Assembly: GCA_013176395.1 (NCBI GenBank)
Contig: JABMLP010000011.1
Span: 1,488,001-1,552,000 of the forward strand
Source: Venturia oleaginea
Taxonomy: Eukaryota > Ascomycota > Dothideomycetes > Venturiales > Venturiaceae
Length of the DNA stretch: 64,000 nt
Direction: 5' to 3'
The translations under genes and the position numbers were made by a program. Below the pieces are notes generated by a model. The model made no database searches and had not been told where the DNA came from. It saw only the letters and a program-made list of their open reading frames with translations. This document shows, piece by piece, positions 34,871 through 44,814 of the stretch; within the stretch, counting starts at the first letter, position 1, and the number at the start of each line of letters is the position of its first letter.

Positions 34871-35191
34871 TGTAGAACTCTCTCCAAGCCCTGCGGGATT
34901 TCCACCGGGCAAATCCACAGCACTCTAGTCCACCGTCCCTGACCCGTCTGGAGAAAAGAAAGAAGCAAAGTCGAAAGGCTCAGAAGTAACGACTTCACCG
35001 CGCCTTCGCTTCGAGCTTCGCCTCTCTTCATCTTCCTCCTCCAATCGTCCAACAGACAAATTGTTTTCGATTTCGCTCTTTCACGAGCCTGTTTCAGGAT
35101 AAGCTCGTTACGCTTAATCCGCTCCAACAACGTCGACTGCTTCTTTTGCCGACGAACGACCTCTTCCATCATCATCCGAACCTCGTCATTC
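34864..35191 (-). pseudogene. Remnant of the antisense coiled-coil ORF of gypsy B
   Basis: It matches the 3' half of the ORF at 9354-10208 (VRRQKKQSTLLERIKRNELI) and then frameshifts after LLDD. The 5' half with the cysteine cluster is missing: at the same CATTC junction as at 9687 the sequence turns into an LTR. Confidence 0.7.
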
Positions 35192-35688
35192 TGTCACGGT
35201 ACGACCGCGGACAAGTCCTTCCCGCCGTTGGTTGCTCCACGGTACGTGATCAAGGCAGAACCGTAGTTCTGCCGAGGAAAGATTTTAAAGCCTGCGTGGC
35301 TTCAATCACTTCGTAGCTCGTTGAGCTACGTCCTGTCGTCAAACCTGCCTGTTGGTTTGCCTGCCAGTTCATATATAGGGAGGACGTTGGACAGACTTTC
35401 CTTTCTCTCGGTGTGGTTATCTCATGTTATGTTTCTCACATAGGAGCTTCTTCAACCTACTACAGTAACGACCTTTTACTTAGATACAATCAAGCACAAG
35501 TCATATGCACACGAAGCAAGCCCACCCCCAACCTTCATACTAACCGACAAGCGTTCAGAATTGATCTGAGGATCAAATCGGTTAGACGACAATTGAATTT
35601 GGAGATACATCGGACGGCTAGGATCTAGTGAGCCTCCAAACAACCTGAGCAAGGGAAGATACTTAAGGTAAGTACTTCCAGACTGATA
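35192..35688 (+). repeat. gypsy-type LTR, left part, split by the copia element
   Basis: It starts TGTCACGGTACGACC after CATTC. The first ~185 bp match the solo LTRs, then it diverges at TATATAGGGAGGACG. The right part is 42017-42123, ending TAGCCGTGACA. The joined LTR would be about 600 bp. Confidence 0.65.
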
Positions 35689-35693
35689 TTGCC

Positions 35694-35994
35694 TGTCGTA
35701 TCCTTGGCACCGACAGGGGCGGTGCAATTTCTGCATCTCAAGGATACTTCAATGTTCGAAGAAGAACAAGAACAATCAAGAATACAAGAGACTTATCCAT
35801 ATATGTTTATTTCATTATCATTTCATTATCGTTACATTATCATTTCATTATCGTTACATTATCATTTCATTATCGTTACATTATCATTTCATTATCGTTA
35901 CATTATCATTTCATTATCGTTACATTATCATTTCATTATCGTTACATTATCATTTCATTACTATTTCATACACGTGTACAAAGCCGATCCAACA
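35694..35994 (+). repeat. copia 5' LTR (301 bp) with six 22-bp repeat copies
   Basis: The repeat unit ATCATTTCATTATCGTTACATT occupies about 35817-35948. Confidence 0.92.
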
Positions 35995-36171
35995 CTGATC
36001 AGTGGTTGCAAGGCGACCACAGATTAGCAAGAATCCAATTTTCCGACAATTGTATGAAACTCCCGCACTGCAGGAGACTATTGTACAACCCACGAATCAC
36101 GTATCGCACAACGGATACAATTCACTTAGATCTATTTGATCTAGAACAAATACGACATTGGAACCCGCACG

Positions 36172-39100
36172 ATGTCTCAACTACCAATCGGAGCATTCCA
36201 AGCGAGCAGTTCTACACCAGCAGGCCCGGCAGTCCCAAGGAAGTTCCAACCGAAAGGGAAAGAAATTGAGCTATTACAAGAGGAGAAGCCAGAAGAAGAA
36301 CCAATACCTCTATTTACGGAGATCGCACAAGATACTGGAATACCAATCAATATCCTAAAGAAGCACCTCAATCTACACAATTGGTGGGCAGATATCAACC
36401 CAGAAACGGAACCAGAGGAGGCAAACTTGACAGCTTACCTTGTACGAAACTATATCGACGTAAAGCGGGCAGGAATTACAAAGAGGAATCTACTCGGAGA
36501 GCTGCGCGATGTTTTCTACGGATGGACAAATTATCAGTTTGGACAGATTAACAAACGTTTCATACGAATGTTGATTCAACTCTGTCAAGACAGGCAAATT
36601 ACAATCCGAGATGAGCCCGGCTGTACGGCTGCAAACCAGATGATGTATGTACTTGGGGACTCCATTCCACCAACACCCCGTATTGAGGAGAGTTTGGTGG
36701 AACAGCAGAGCCCAACTACAGACGAATCTGTTAGGCTACGGCTACCGACAATAGAACATCCAGTTCGCGCAAAGCAGGAGTTGGTAGGAGAAACCCTATC
36801 AGGACTCTCCGTTCGACAGAAAGGAACTCTCTCTTCAATGGTGGAAATGCCGAGATTTCAACCCCAGATTGAAGAGAGAACTCAATCCCAGAGACCTGAG
36901 AACGCAGTACGGCAACCTCAACACCAAACCCAACGTCCTCAATCCTCTTGGCCTACTGGCATACAACAGAAGAATTGGGAAAGAGGCCGTACGAAGGAAC
37001 TACCTCAATTTCAACTACCGACGCAACAGCAGCAGCAGCCTCCCCAAGGTTGGTTTGTACAACCACAAGGAGGAGGAACCAGTGGAGGAGAAGGAAATGG
37101 CGGAGGGGGACTACCAGGCCTACCATTAGGTTCTGGTAGCTTTGCACAAGGTCCCCCAGACCCATTAGGAGGAGGATACAATTCTCAAGGCGGAGGATAT
37201 TCAGGTGGAGGGGATGGAGGCTCGTACGGAGGACCAGGAGCACTACCAACAGGATTACCAGCAGGACCGCCAAGACCAGCAGGACCGGATCCGTACGAAC
37301 TTCCCCCTACAAGATGGATCCCAAATGCCTTTATCGACCCTCGTGCGATCGCTGCTTTCTCAAAAATATGGAAAAAGGAGAGATGCTACACCGGTGAGCC
37401 GTACGACATTCTACAGGAGAAGGTGAAGCTGTTTATCACTCTCTGCAGGCGACTCCAGATCTATGAGAACCAGTACCATGCTGTCTTCCCCGACATTCTT
37501 ACCGGACGTGCAGAGACATTTTACCTTGACCATATTGGACCAGATATGAGATGGGACCAGATCTATCGTGCGATGTATAACAAATTCAATACCAGCCAAA
37601 ATCACGCAATCTACTACGCAGATTGGACAACAACCTCGTTCGCACGAACAAGATCTGAGAACCCTGATAAGCCACTTCCCGAAGTGCTCCAGATTATGCT
37701 AGATAAGCTCCAACTTGTCCAACGCGCAATGGGAGAACCGTACAAAGGCGAGATACACCTCAGTACAGCTGTTACCAAGGCATGCAAAGGCGTACGAGAG
37801 CTGGAATCCGCATTCCTACGCCCAAGCACATCGTGCGAGAACTTGTTTGCAGAGCTCCGGTCCGCCCTTCAACTCTATATAGATCGGAAATCTACAAAGC
37901 AATTCTTTACAAGAGAAGGGCAACCCCAGCTACCACGGCCCTCGCACGAAGCAGATCAATTCTTCAATGACAGGAGATTCCGAGATAACAGTAAGCGAGG
38001 AACACCTACTCCGTCGTACAACAGAGGCCAGCAACAATGGCAGCCAAGAATAGATCCCCCGCATGAGGCGAATTCGGGACAGCAATCTTATCAACAACCA
38101 TGGCAGAGATCCAAGAAACCATGGCAACCTAAGCCATTTGCTCGCACGGGAGGGAAAGGTTGCTGGATCTGCAACAAACCAGAATGCCGTTCCTGGAAAC
38201 ATACACCTGAGGAGCAAGCTCGCACGAAGAAGCAGTTCTTTACGGCAGTAGATGAAGCTGACATGGAACTCCCAAATGACGAGGAAATCCGACAATTCAT
38301 AGTCTCGTACGAAGGTACCTATGAACAGTTCCTAGCTTCCCAGGACGAGGAAGAAGACAAGGGACAACAAGTGGTTTCCTACCTAACAACCGCTGCATTC
38401 TACCACCGTACAACAGGAGAGGATATCTACGGCCAGGGAGAACCGTCAGTACGTGCGGAACAGTTTATCCTTGAAAGCAAATATGCCAAAGCATCCCAAG
38501 GTGAACTTTGGGACACAGGCGCCGCACGAGTCTCTACAGTTGGGAAATGTCAGGTTGAAGCATACCTCCGAGAGTTCCCTCGTACGAAGATTGATTGGAC
38601 ACCTGGTAGTGCCCATATCTCGTTTGGAAGTGGACCACCTACTGCGGCAATTGGTACGATAGAAATGGAGAACCCTCTTGGCAAGATCACCTACCACATC
38701 TTGGAGACAGACACTCCATTCCTCTTCTGCTTGGACGAAGGAGACAGGCTGAAAGCCTACTTCAACAATGTTAACAACACTATCGTACGAAAAGATGGAT
38801 CTACAATCCCAGTCGTGCGAAAATGGGGACATCCTTTCTTCAATCTCAGCCAAAGAGAAGCCACATCATTCCTAACTGAGACTGAACTTAGGAGAGTCCA
38901 CAAGAGATTTGGCCACCCTCGTACAGAACGCCTACACACTCTCCTCAAGCAAGCTGGCTATACGAATGTTGAAGAGTCCGTGCTAGAACAGATCCGGAAG
39001 GTGTGCCATCAATGTCAATCGCACGACCAGGCCCCAAGAAGATTCAAGTTCTCCATCCAGGATAACTGCGAGTTCAACTACGAAATTATTATCGATGTAA

Positions 39101-41646
39101 TGTACCTCGGTGGTAAGCCAGTTCTCCATGTGATTGATGCAGCTACGTCTTTCCAGGCAGCTACCTTCCTGAAATCGATGTCTGCACGAGATACCTGGGA
39201 TGCTCTCTGCAAATGCTGGATCTATGTCTACCAAGGACCCCCAGACAACATTATACACGATCCAGGAACCAACTTTGCGTCCGAAGAATTCAGGAACTTC
39301 GCACGAATTGTTGGAACCTCGTGCGAAGAAATGCCTGTTGAAGCCCATCATGCTATAGGGAAGATTGAGAGACAACATGGACCGCTAAGGAAGGCGTACA
39401 ACATCCTTTTAGAGGAGATTGGCCATCGTACGGACAAAGAAATAATCCTCCAGATGGCAATCAAAGCTCTCAATGATACAGCAGGACCGAATGGCATTGT
39501 TCCAACACTTCTTGTATTTGGAGCATACCCCAGAATCAACCAGGACTCACCACCATCTCAAGACATTGTCGCACGAGCTGAAGCAGTTCAAAAGGCTATG
39601 AAGGAGATCAGAAGTATTCGCGCAAAGGTTGAAGTTAACCGCGCAATCAATGCACGCAATGGACCAATGCTTCACCATATCCTCACCCTTCCATTGAGAA
39701 GTAAGGTAATGGTTTGGAGAGAGAAGAAAGGCTGGCGAGGCCCATACAAGATCGACGCCTTTGAAGGTAACAACGTGATACTTGCCCTTCCAAATGGACC
39801 AACGCAATTTCGTGCGACCCAAGTCAAGCCTTACTTTGAGGACATACTGGAAACACCTCCAGAGCCATCGTACGATAGCCCTAACGAGCTAGACTCACCA
39901 CCAGGAAGCCCTCAACACCAAGAAGAAGCCCGTACAAATTCAATCCAAACCCAGCGCAGGAGCGGGAGATCAAACCAAGGCCAACTCCCTGGGTACCTGG
40001 AGGAAAGCATTGTCTACCTTTCTAAGAAGGAACAGGATGACCTTGCGCTTGCCGTACAACTAAGGCAAGACGGGATTATTACAACACTAGGTCCCCCATT
40101 CCAGGAATCAGATCTCAGCGAAGTTGATAACCTTATCAACCAAGATGTCTTTGAAATCATCTTGTACGATGAAAAGAAGCATGGGAAAGGAGAGATCTTT
40201 GGTACAAGGTTTGTCCATGAGGTAAAAGGAAAAGGGATCGCACCGTATGAGAAGTCAAGACTTGTCGTACAAGGATTTGGAGACAAAGGAAAGGAAGAAA
40301 TCCTTACCCAATCGCCAACAATCCAAAGGATGAGCCAGAGATTCCTTCTTGCAATTGGACCTACCTTGATTTCCTACTTCAACGCCCAAGGAGAACTGCG
40401 AGATATTACCCAAGCTTACACCGAATCAAAGGACGAACTGGAGCGAAAGATCTTCGCACGACTCCCAAAGGAAATGAAACTGTTCTTTCCAAAAGGGACC
40501 CTCCTTCTCATCAAGAGACCCTTGTACGGATTGGCTGAATCAGGACTCTACTGGTTCAAAACCTACCACTCCCATCATGTTAAGAACCTGCAAATGAAAA
40601 TCTCATCGTACGATCCATGCTTCCTTCACACAAACTCAGGACCTCAAGACTTTGGAATTACAGGACTTCAAACGGACGATACTTTCAGCTTTGCTACCCC
40701 AGAGTTCTCCCGGCGGGAAGAGGAAAAACTAAGCAGAGCAACTTTTCGTGCGAAAGGAAAGACAATTCTTGCAGAGGATCAACCTATTGAATTCAATGGA
40801 GGGAGGATCTGCATAGAAGGACCTGATATTCTCTTTGAACAGAAAAACCAATCCGACCGACTTGAGTTAATTAACCCTCGCGCGAAGGATGCACAGCAGA
40901 GGTACGTCGAGCAACGTGCGAGAGGCGCATATATTGCTTCAACATGCCAACCCGAAGCATCGTACGACCTCTCTGTTGCAGCACAAATCAAGGAACCAAC
41001 AGAGAAGGATATTGAGAAACTGAACACACGAATCCAGTGGCAGATGGACAACAAAAGACGAGGACTCAGATTCATCCCACTAGACTTCGCACGATCAAAG
41101 CTGTACGCATTCACAGATGGATCATTTGCAAACAACCAAGATCTTAGCTCCCAGCTAGGTTTCCTTATTGTTCTCGCTGAAGAGGTCTATTGTACAGAAA
41201 CTGAATTTGAGATCCAAGGCAACATTATCCACTGGAGCTCAACTAAATGCAAGAGAGTCACTCGAAGCGTGCTGGGAAGCGAATTGTACGGAATGACAAC
41301 AGGATTTGACAACGCTATCGCTATTAGTACGACCCTCCAACAGGTTACAGCATCCCTCGGGCTCGCACGAATTCCCCTTGTCCTCTGCTCAGACTCTAAG
41401 TCGTTATACGACTGCCTTGTAAAGCTCGGAACAACAACTGAGAAACGCCTCATGATTGATATTATGTCAATTCGAGAGTCGTACGAGAACAGGGAGATTT
41501 CCCAAATCCGCCGAATCAATGGGAAGGACAACCCAAGTGATGCCTTTACAAAAGGAAGCCCTAACGCTGCACTAGAGAAACTGATCTCTACCAACAAGCT
41601 TACAGTGCAAATGGAAGCTTTTGTTGATAGATATGAGGATCTGTAG
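36172..41646 (+). CDS. copia Gag-Pol polyprotein, 1824 aa, intact
   Basis: ATG 36172 (MSQLPIGAFQ) to TAG 41644-41646, no internal stop. The Gag part is Gln- and Gly-rich, with a variant zinc finger (GCWICNKPECRSWKHTPEEQ). The protease site reads GELWDTGAARVSTVG. Integrase has HKRFGHPRTERLHTLL, the C-X2-C of VCHQCQSH, IIIDVMYLGG (first Asp), IIHDPGTNFASEEF (second Asp) and AHHAIGKIERQHG (Glu). RT motifs include FGTRFVHEVKGKG, SRLVVQGFGDKG, RDITQAYTES and PLYGLAESGLYW. The usual copia YVDD box appears as LQTDDTF. RNase H starts LYAFTDGSFA and includes VLGSELYGM and VLCSDSKSLYD. The full frame suggests recent activity. The coding DNA carries many TCG[TC][AG]CGA sites (see findings). Confidence 0.93.
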   Translation: MSQLPIGAFQASSSTPAGPAVPRKFQPKGKEIELLQEEKPEEEPIPLFTEIAQDTGIPINILKKHLNLHNWWADINPETEPEEANLTAYLVRNYIDVKRAGITKRNLLGELRDVFYGWTNYQFGQINKRFIRMLIQLCQDRQITIRDEPGCTAANQMMYVLGDSIPPTPRIEESLVEQQSPTTDESVRLRLPTIEHPVRAKQELVGETLSGLSVRQKGTLSSMVEMPRFQPQIEERTQSQRPENAVRQPQHQTQRPQSSWPTGIQQKNWERGRTKELPQFQLPTQQQQQPPQGWFVQPQGGGTSGGEGNGGGGLPGLPLGSGSFAQGPPDPLGGGYNSQGGGYSGGGDGGSYGGPGALPTGLPAGPPRPAGPDPYELPPTRWIPNAFIDPRAIAAFSKIWKKERCYTGEPYDILQEKVKLFITLCRRLQIYENQYHAVFPDILTGRAETFYLDHIGPDMRWDQIYRAMYNKFNTSQNHAIYYADWTTTSFARTRSENPDKPLPEVLQIMLDKLQLVQRAMGEPYKGEIHLSTAVTKACKGVRELESAFLRPSTSCENLFAELRSALQLYIDRKSTKQFFTREGQPQLPRPSHEADQFFNDRRFRDNSKRGTPTPSYNRGQQQWQPRIDPPHEANSGQQSYQQPWQRSKKPWQPKPFARTGGKGCWICNKPECRSWKHTPEEQARTKKQFFTAVDEADMELPNDEEIRQFIVSYEGTYEQFLASQDEEEDKGQQVVSYLTTAAFYHRTTGEDIYGQGEPSVRAEQFILESKYAKASQGELWDTGAARVSTVGKCQVEAYLREFPRTKIDWTPGSAHISFGSGPPTAAIGTIEMENPLGKITYHILETDTPFLFCLDEGDRLKAYFNNVNNTIVRKDGSTIPVVRKWGHPFFNLSQREATSFLTETELRRVHKRFGHPRTERLHTLLKQAGYTNVEESVLEQIRKVCHQCQSHDQAPRRFKFSIQDNCEFNYEIIIDVMYLGGKPVLHVIDAATSFQAATFLKSMSARDTWDALCKCWIYVYQGPPDNIIHDPGTNFASEEFRNFARIVGTSCEEMPVEAHHAIGKIERQHGPLRKAYNILLEEIGHRTDKEIILQMAIKALNDTAGPNGIVPTLLVFGAYPRINQDSPPSQDIVARAEAVQKAMKEIRSIRAKVEVNRAINARNGPMLHHILTLPLRSKVMVWREKKGWRGPYKIDAFEGNNVILALPNGPTQFRATQVKPYFEDILETPPEPSYDSPNELDSPPGSPQHQEEARTNSIQTQRRSGRSNQGQLPGYLEESIVYLSKKEQDDLALAVQLRQDGIITTLGPPFQESDLSEVDNLINQDVFEIILYDEKKHGKGEIFGTRFVHEVKGKGIAPYEKSRLVVQGFGDKGKEEILTQSPTIQRMSQRFLLAIGPTLISYFNAQGELRDITQAYTESKDELERKIFARLPKEMKLFFPKGTLLLIKRPLYGLAESGLYWFKTYHSHHVKNLQMKISSYDPCFLHTNSGPQDFGITGLQTDDTFSFATPEFSRREEEKLSRATFRAKGKTILAEDQPIEFNGGRICIEGPDILFEQKNQSDRLELINPRAKDAQQRYVEQRARGAYIASTCQPEASYDLSVAAQIKEPTEKDIEKLNTRIQWQMDNKRRGLRFIPLDFARSKLYAFTDGSFANNQDLSSQLGFLIVLAEEVYCTETEFEIQGNIIHWSSTKCKRVTRSVLGSELYGMTTGFDNAIAISTTLQQVTASLGLARIPLVLCSDSKSLYDCLVKLGTTTEKRLMIDIMSIRESYENREISQIRRINGKDNPSDAFTKGSPNAALEKLISTNKLTVQMEAFVDRYEDL

Positions 41647-41820
41647 TACGCTAGTTGAACGAAGGAGAGTAGTTGTTGGTTTGAGTGATTTTATTGTTGG
41701 TTATTTAGGAAAGAATGAGTTGGAGAGTAGGAGGAAGGTCTGCATTATCGGGGCCACCTCTAGAGTCACATGGAGCGCAACACCATCACGACTTGCATCA
41801 CGACAAGAAAAGACTCCCAG

Positions 41821-42011
41821 TGTCGTATCCTTGGCACCGACAGGGGCGGTGCAATTTCTGCATCTCAAGGATACTTCAATGTTCGAAGAAGAACAAGAAC
41901 AATCAAGAATACAAGAGACTTATCCATATATGTTTATTTCATTATCATTTCATTATCGTTACATTATCATTTCATTACTATTTCATACACGTGTACAAAG
42001 CCGATCCAACA
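41821..42011 (+). repeat. copia 3' LTR (191 bp), one 22-bp repeat copy
   Basis: Identical layout to the 5' LTR apart from the contracted repeat. Confidence 0.92.
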
Positions 42012-42016
42012 TTGCC

Positions 42017-42123
42017 CTTACCCCAAACCCGCGGACCAGAACAAGAGAACACAGGTGTCAAGAAGGTCTTGACATAATCAACTGTGTTGAGAAACGAGTT
42101 CCCCGTAACAACTAGCCGTGACA
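42017..42123 (+). repeat. gypsy-type LTR, right part
   Basis: Continuation of the LTR split by copia; it ends CTAGCCGTGACA at 42123. No CATTC duplication follows. Confidence 0.6.
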
Positions 42124-43816
42124 GTTTGAGGAGATATATATGTATAAAATACACGAAATACGGGGAATACGGAGATGGGTAGAATAGTTGTAAATATCCA
42201 GATCAGGTATAGCGTGTAACGTTGTATGGCTCCAGTCAGGGCGGTATGCTCGAAACGGCTTAGCGTAAACTAAATATAGAGTAAGATACGAAAACGAGTA
42301 CCGGGCTTATAACTATTAGAAGGCACAAAGATGTATTGATAACTGCATGCGGCCTAAAACTGAGGAGATTGAGGCCTCCTATATACACGATTAAATACAC
42401 TAATAATTTTAATTTAATTTGTTTCTTGTTTAACGTCCGATGCAGACCTCTATATAGATCTATGCAGACATGTTTCCGAGCGTAGGAAAAACCCCCTGGG
42501 GAATAAAACCTTGGTAATGCCTTGCAGATAGGAGGCGGCACCCTTGCGGGTCGCCTTCGACTACCGTTCGTCTATGCTATGTTGTGTATCCGTTCAACCG
42601 CTGCTTCCTCAGCTATGGCCTGCTGCCATATAAGTGTGCCTGTATATTGTCGATTCGCCTGTTCCCCACCTCCCGAGTTATGTTTGAGTGCCTTCGTGAC
42701 GTGTTCGATCCACCTGCGTAGAGCCTGCGTCGGGTCACTACTTCGCCACAGCCCCTCCCCTCCCGCCCATGAGTTCCAGCGGGATTCATTAGGCGTCGTT
42801 ACCCTGGGTGCCCAGGCCAGGTTCCGTTCGAGCTCCAGCGTACCTAAACCGCGCGGTACGCCCCCTAGTAGGAAGGACATCTTGCTAGCTGAGCTAGCTC
42901 TCCAGGCTGCTATGTAGCAGGAGGGGTGTAGGTGGACTAAACGCGTTGTTAGAGTCCATGAGAGATGATTCGATCGAGAAGGAGGTAAAGCGAGTGTGAG
43001 GAGAGGACCAGGAGAAACCTGTAACCGCGTAGATGTGTTTGGCTTCGACGAGGGGATCGATGATGCGAGGAGCCGGCAAGCCGGCTGCGAGGTATCCACG
43101 AGAAAAAAGGTAGGCCTACTAAACGTAGGCCCGGGATCGATAGAAGTATTTGTGTCGCCGGCCTGATGCGATTGCTATGGCAGTGTTGGTCGTAAAACCT
43201 GCGCCCCGGTGGTGTGCGACGTGGCCTCTCGCGGGCGACGACCACCACCACGAGCGCGCGATTGATCTGATCGGCTCTGCGTCCCTAGCCTACATCTGAG
43301 ATGCGGCGAGATGGATACAGGTTCGTAGCCTCCGCCTCGTACAGGCTCAGATTTCGACTTTGGAGGCCTAAATACACTAATAACGCAGGAGTAAGGAGAG
43401 GTAATAACGACGTGTTGTAATCGTGTACGTAACGTGTAGACCGGGTTATTACCTAAAGAGGTAACAACCGTGTAACAACTCAACAATAGCCATCATCCGA
43501 CGACGAATATCCCTCCTCTTCCTCTTCTTCCTCCTGCTCATTCATACACCCATTCGCAGCCTAATTTGCAATGAAATTATCTCTCCTCGGAACCTAAATA
43601 TACTCCACATTACCCAATCTATCTAACAAACCTCGTCATCCAGCCCCGAAGCCTTCTAAATCAAATCCAGATTTACCACCTCCGCCCCTTGAGCATTCAC
43701 GAACCCTTTCTTAACCTACTTATAAATTAAAGTCCGCAAACACCCAACCGCATACTTCGAATCCATATAGATCGTGACATGAAGATAAGGATACAAATCA
43801 GGCAATGTCGGCAAGC
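42124..43816. other. Gap with GC-rich segment, ORFs unrecognised
   Basis: 42520-43330 is GC-rich compared with its surroundings and holds a 175-codon minus-strand ORF (42572-43099, with AWAPRVTTPNESRWNSW) that I do not recognise. TAAATACACTAATAA occurs at both 42392 and 43371, next to GAGGCCT words, so the block may be a repeat unit. No catalytic motif was seen. Confidence 0.35.
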
Positions 43817-44262
43817 TTAGTGGATGTTCTCATCAGGTACCATTCTCAGGTTCTTCCTGTTGTAATCTTTGATGAGAGATATGGCCCATAAGAATCTGTG
43901 GAAGACTAGGGCGTCTCTATCATTCCTTGGGAAGAAACTGTTGGATACTTTCAAGGCCTCCAGGGCCTTCCGGTGAATCATGAGATGGTCGAGATGGAAT
44001 AGTGGGGGTCGCAGCAGGGCATGGAAGGTTTATTAGTATGATTGGAAGTTCCTAGGGTAGGTGTTTATGTCGAGTTCATCCCTGTTGACGTGCAAGACAT
44101 TGATGAATATTTGGAGTCGTATCTCTGCTGGAATGCCGAAGACTCGCCTCATTCTGAGAGGCATGAATAACAGATCAGTGCGCCTCTCCAATTGGTGCCA
44201 TGATTGAGGGTTTGGTCGTGGGTAGGCATCAACAATGTATTCGAGGTGGTCTAGGCAAAAGT
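43817..44262 (-). pseudogene. F-box-like gene remnant with two adjacent in-frame stops
   Basis: One minus-strand frame reads LEYIVDAYPRPNPQSWHQLE, then PLRMRRVFGIPAEIRLQIFI, which resembles an F-box start. It passes TAA TAA at 44037-44032 and continues TFHALLRPPLFHLDHLMIHR and VFHRFLWAISLIKDYNRKNL to a TAA at 43819-43817. The frame is kept across the double stop. CAA CAA to TAA TAA by C-to-T would explain it. The 5' exon upstream of 44262 was not found. Fungal F-box-like genes of this type are numerous and often decayed. Confidence 0.5.
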
Positions 44263-44814
44263 GTCAGTCTCCCTTCCTAACGCAATGAACTAAGTTTGTA
44301 CAGCTTATGTTCGAATTTGCAAGCAAAGTGTATTATCTTGCCGTTCTGTGGAATCCTGTGCGATGATAGATAGAGCAGTATTTGCTTTATAACGGGTATT
44401 AATCTGCCAAACACCGATTTCCTGGGCCATTGGAAACACGACTGAACACCTGCGCACGTATCACTTTCTATGAGTGCATAGCGGGAGCAGTGTTATTTGA
44501 GGGGTGCAGCAGCAATGTACTCTTGAACATAGAACGAGTATCCTAAATATAGAAACGGCCAGAGTTGCCATTGCTTCAATCAAAAACCTGGGCACAAGTA
44601 CCCTTGTTGACACCGGCGGATTCTTACTATGGGCGCCGTCGAAAAGGGTGACACACAAATGATTGCCCGAGTGACGCATTCATCGAAGGCAAGAAAGAAC
44701 AACGACCTGAGCCATGAGCCATTTCAACCGATCATTGGCGAAAGTGCAACCTATTGCCTTTAGCAGACATCAAAATAACGGGAGAATGGTACGGACCACT
44801 GCTCACCTCGTAAG
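44263..44814. other. Gap, no gene recognised
   Basis: Possible lost 5' exon of the F-box-like remnant; short ORFs only. Confidence 0.4.

Larger units (their letters stand above)
30010..35191 (+). mobile_element. Decayed Ty3/gypsy element (gypsy B), 5' end missing
   Basis: Read on the plus strand: a gag capsid piece (FKGERGKLKTFLTQCNLYMY at about 30035), a solo LTR insertion, a CCHC knuckle (CYNCGKTGHYANKC at about 30426), protease, RT, RNase H, integrase and chromodomain. The antisense ORF remnant and the LTR at 35192 follow. Several stops and frameshifts break pol. The gag capsid jumps from ASEFST to HEKKEPKKG, so part of gag is deleted. Confidence 0.85.
35694..42011 (+). mobile_element. 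Intact Ty1/copia retrotransposon with TTGCC target duplication
   Basis: 5' LTR 35694-35994 and 3' LTR 41821-42011 share TGTCGTATCC starts and CCGATCCAACA ends. TTGCC flanks the element at 35689-35693 and 42012-42016. One uninterrupted 1824-codon ORF lies between. The LTRs differ in length by 110 bp, all due to a 22-bp tandem repeat (6 versus 1 copies). A possible primer site, TGGTTGCAAGGCGACC, starts at 36003. It was inserted into the gypsy B LTR. Confidence 0.95.

Noticed and set aside
36003..36018. tRNA primer-binding site TGGTTGCAAGGCGACC for copia
   Set aside because: Plausible by position and TGG start, but the matching tRNA could not be confirmed, so it is not listed as a separate feature.
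35689..36027. ORFs rich in FHYRYIII-like repeats over the copia 5' LTR
   Set aside because: They are produced by the 22-bp tandem repeat and have no independent support.
36177..41597. Minus-strand ORFs of 90-136 codons across copia
   Set aside because: Shadows of the 1824-codon ORF; composition mirrors it.
42572..43099. 175-codon ORF as a real gene
   Set aside because: No recognised motif and repeated words around it; kept only as part of a gap description.
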